From positions 5,870,118 through 5,883,507 of the forward strand of contig CP070771.1 in the NCBI GenBank assembly GCA_020345785.1: DNA of 13,390 nucleotides, given 5' to 3'. This document shows positions 13,189-13,390 of this stretch, one piece after another. This DNA comes from Desulfobacterales bacterium. GTDB lineage: Bacteria > Desulfobacterota > Desulfobacteria > Desulfobacterales > JAFDCJ01. Made by a program: the position numbers and the translations under genes. The notes under the pieces are model-generated. The model was not told the DNA's origin. It ran no database searches and worked only from the letters and a program-made list of their open reading frames with translations. How positions within the stretch are numbered: the first letter of the stretch is position 1; each line of letters begins with the position of its first letter.

Positions 13189-13390
13189 TGATGACTCCTT
13201 TGTCTGCCAGCTTTTTAAGAGATTTCTTTAAGCCTGGAATCCGCAGGGCGATATCTTGTGACAGAGGGTGACGTTTACCTACCCAGCTTTCAAGGGAGAT
13301 ATGGCCTTGAAAAAATTCTTCCTGCAAGAGGTCGCCCGATGCCAGAAAATACAGCCTCGGTCCGTGCATGTTATAGAACAACAAACCGAA
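13178..13390 (-). CDS. mftB: Mycofactocin RiPP-recognition chaperone MftB, C-terminal part (cut by right edge)
   Basis: The frame is open from base 13390 to a TAA at 13180-13178 and gives 70 residues beginning FGLLFYNMHGPRLYFL. This matches the MftB pattern in which a Phe-Gly-x-Leu-x-Tyr turn is followed by a short basic stretch and beta strand of a PqqD-like winged-helix fold; the end (LKKLADKGVIIEC) fits the last helix and strand. A TTG at 13384 is not the true start, because family proteins are longer and homology runs across it to the edge. MftB binds the leader of MftA and presents its C-terminal Val-Tyr to MftC. It overlaps mftC by 11 bases. mftA would be expected just beyond the right edge. 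Confidence 0.85.
   Translation of the reverse strand, partial: FGLLFYNMHGPRLYFLASGDLLQEEFFQGHISLESWVGKRHPLSQDIALRIPGLKKSLKKLADKGVIIEC
13195..13200 (-). promoter_or_regulatory. Ribosome binding site that decides the TTG start of mftC
   Basis: AAGGAG on the minus strand, inside the last codons of mftB, lies six bases before the TTG at 13188. It is 18 bases from the ATG at 13176, which is too far, so it favours the TTG start. Confidence 0.6.

Overview
The window carries one co-oriented block of ten genes, all on the minus strand, so transcription runs from the right edge to the left edge. Both edges cut through genes. I read it as a mycofactocin (MFT) locus with a respiratory electron-transfer module set inside it. 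The combination of MFT genes, a DUF224/HdrD-like ETF:quinone oxidoreductase, a multihaem cytochrome c and long inverted repeats in the intergenic gaps suggests an anaerobic, respiring or syntrophic deltaproteobacterium (Desulfobacterota, perhaps Desulfobacterales-like). That taxonomic call is inference from gene content, not a measured match.

Layout in transcription order (right to left): the C-terminal part of mftB (RiPP-recognition chaperone, cut by the right edge); mftC (radical SAM/SPASM maturase); a 321-base gap with a palindromic repeat; two tandem FadH/Old Yellow Enzyme-like flavoproteins that overlap by 4 bases; etfA (ETF alpha); a 215-base gap with a second, unrelated palindromic repeat; a membrane-anchored seven-haem cytochrome c; a membrane Fe-S protein of the EMO/HdrD type; etfB (ETF beta); a gap of about 250 bases with a third palindromic repeat and a fair promoter candidate; an SDR with the insertion typical of mycofactocin-coupled dehydrogenases; mftF (glycosyltransferase); and the N-terminal 124 codons of a second radical SAM protein that overlaps mftF by ATGA.

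Proposed joint function (inference): MftB/MftC process a precursor peptide encoded outside the window, and MftF glycosylates the resulting redox cofactor. The SDR, with tightly held NAD, oxidises an alcohol-type substrate and reduces the cofactor. The flavoproteins and ETF then pass electrons to the EMO-type membrane protein, and from there to menaquinone and/or to the periplasmic-facing cytochrome. In mycobacteria this re-oxidation role is given to MftG and the aerobic chain; no mftG is visible here, so the ETF/EMO/cytochrome set may be an anaerobic replacement.

The most unusual sequence details are these. Both OYE-like proteins have Asp in place of one of the four Fe-S cysteines and Ser in place of the usual active-site Tyr. 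etfA and etfB are separated by about 3 kb of membrane electron-transfer genes. EtfA has Tyr where the family usually has a flavin-contacting His. The cytochrome has exactly seven histidines besides the seven in its CxxCH motifs. mftA, mftD and mftE are not in the window, although D and E often sit between mftC and mftF. No tRNA, rRNA, CRISPR array or insertion sequence was seen.
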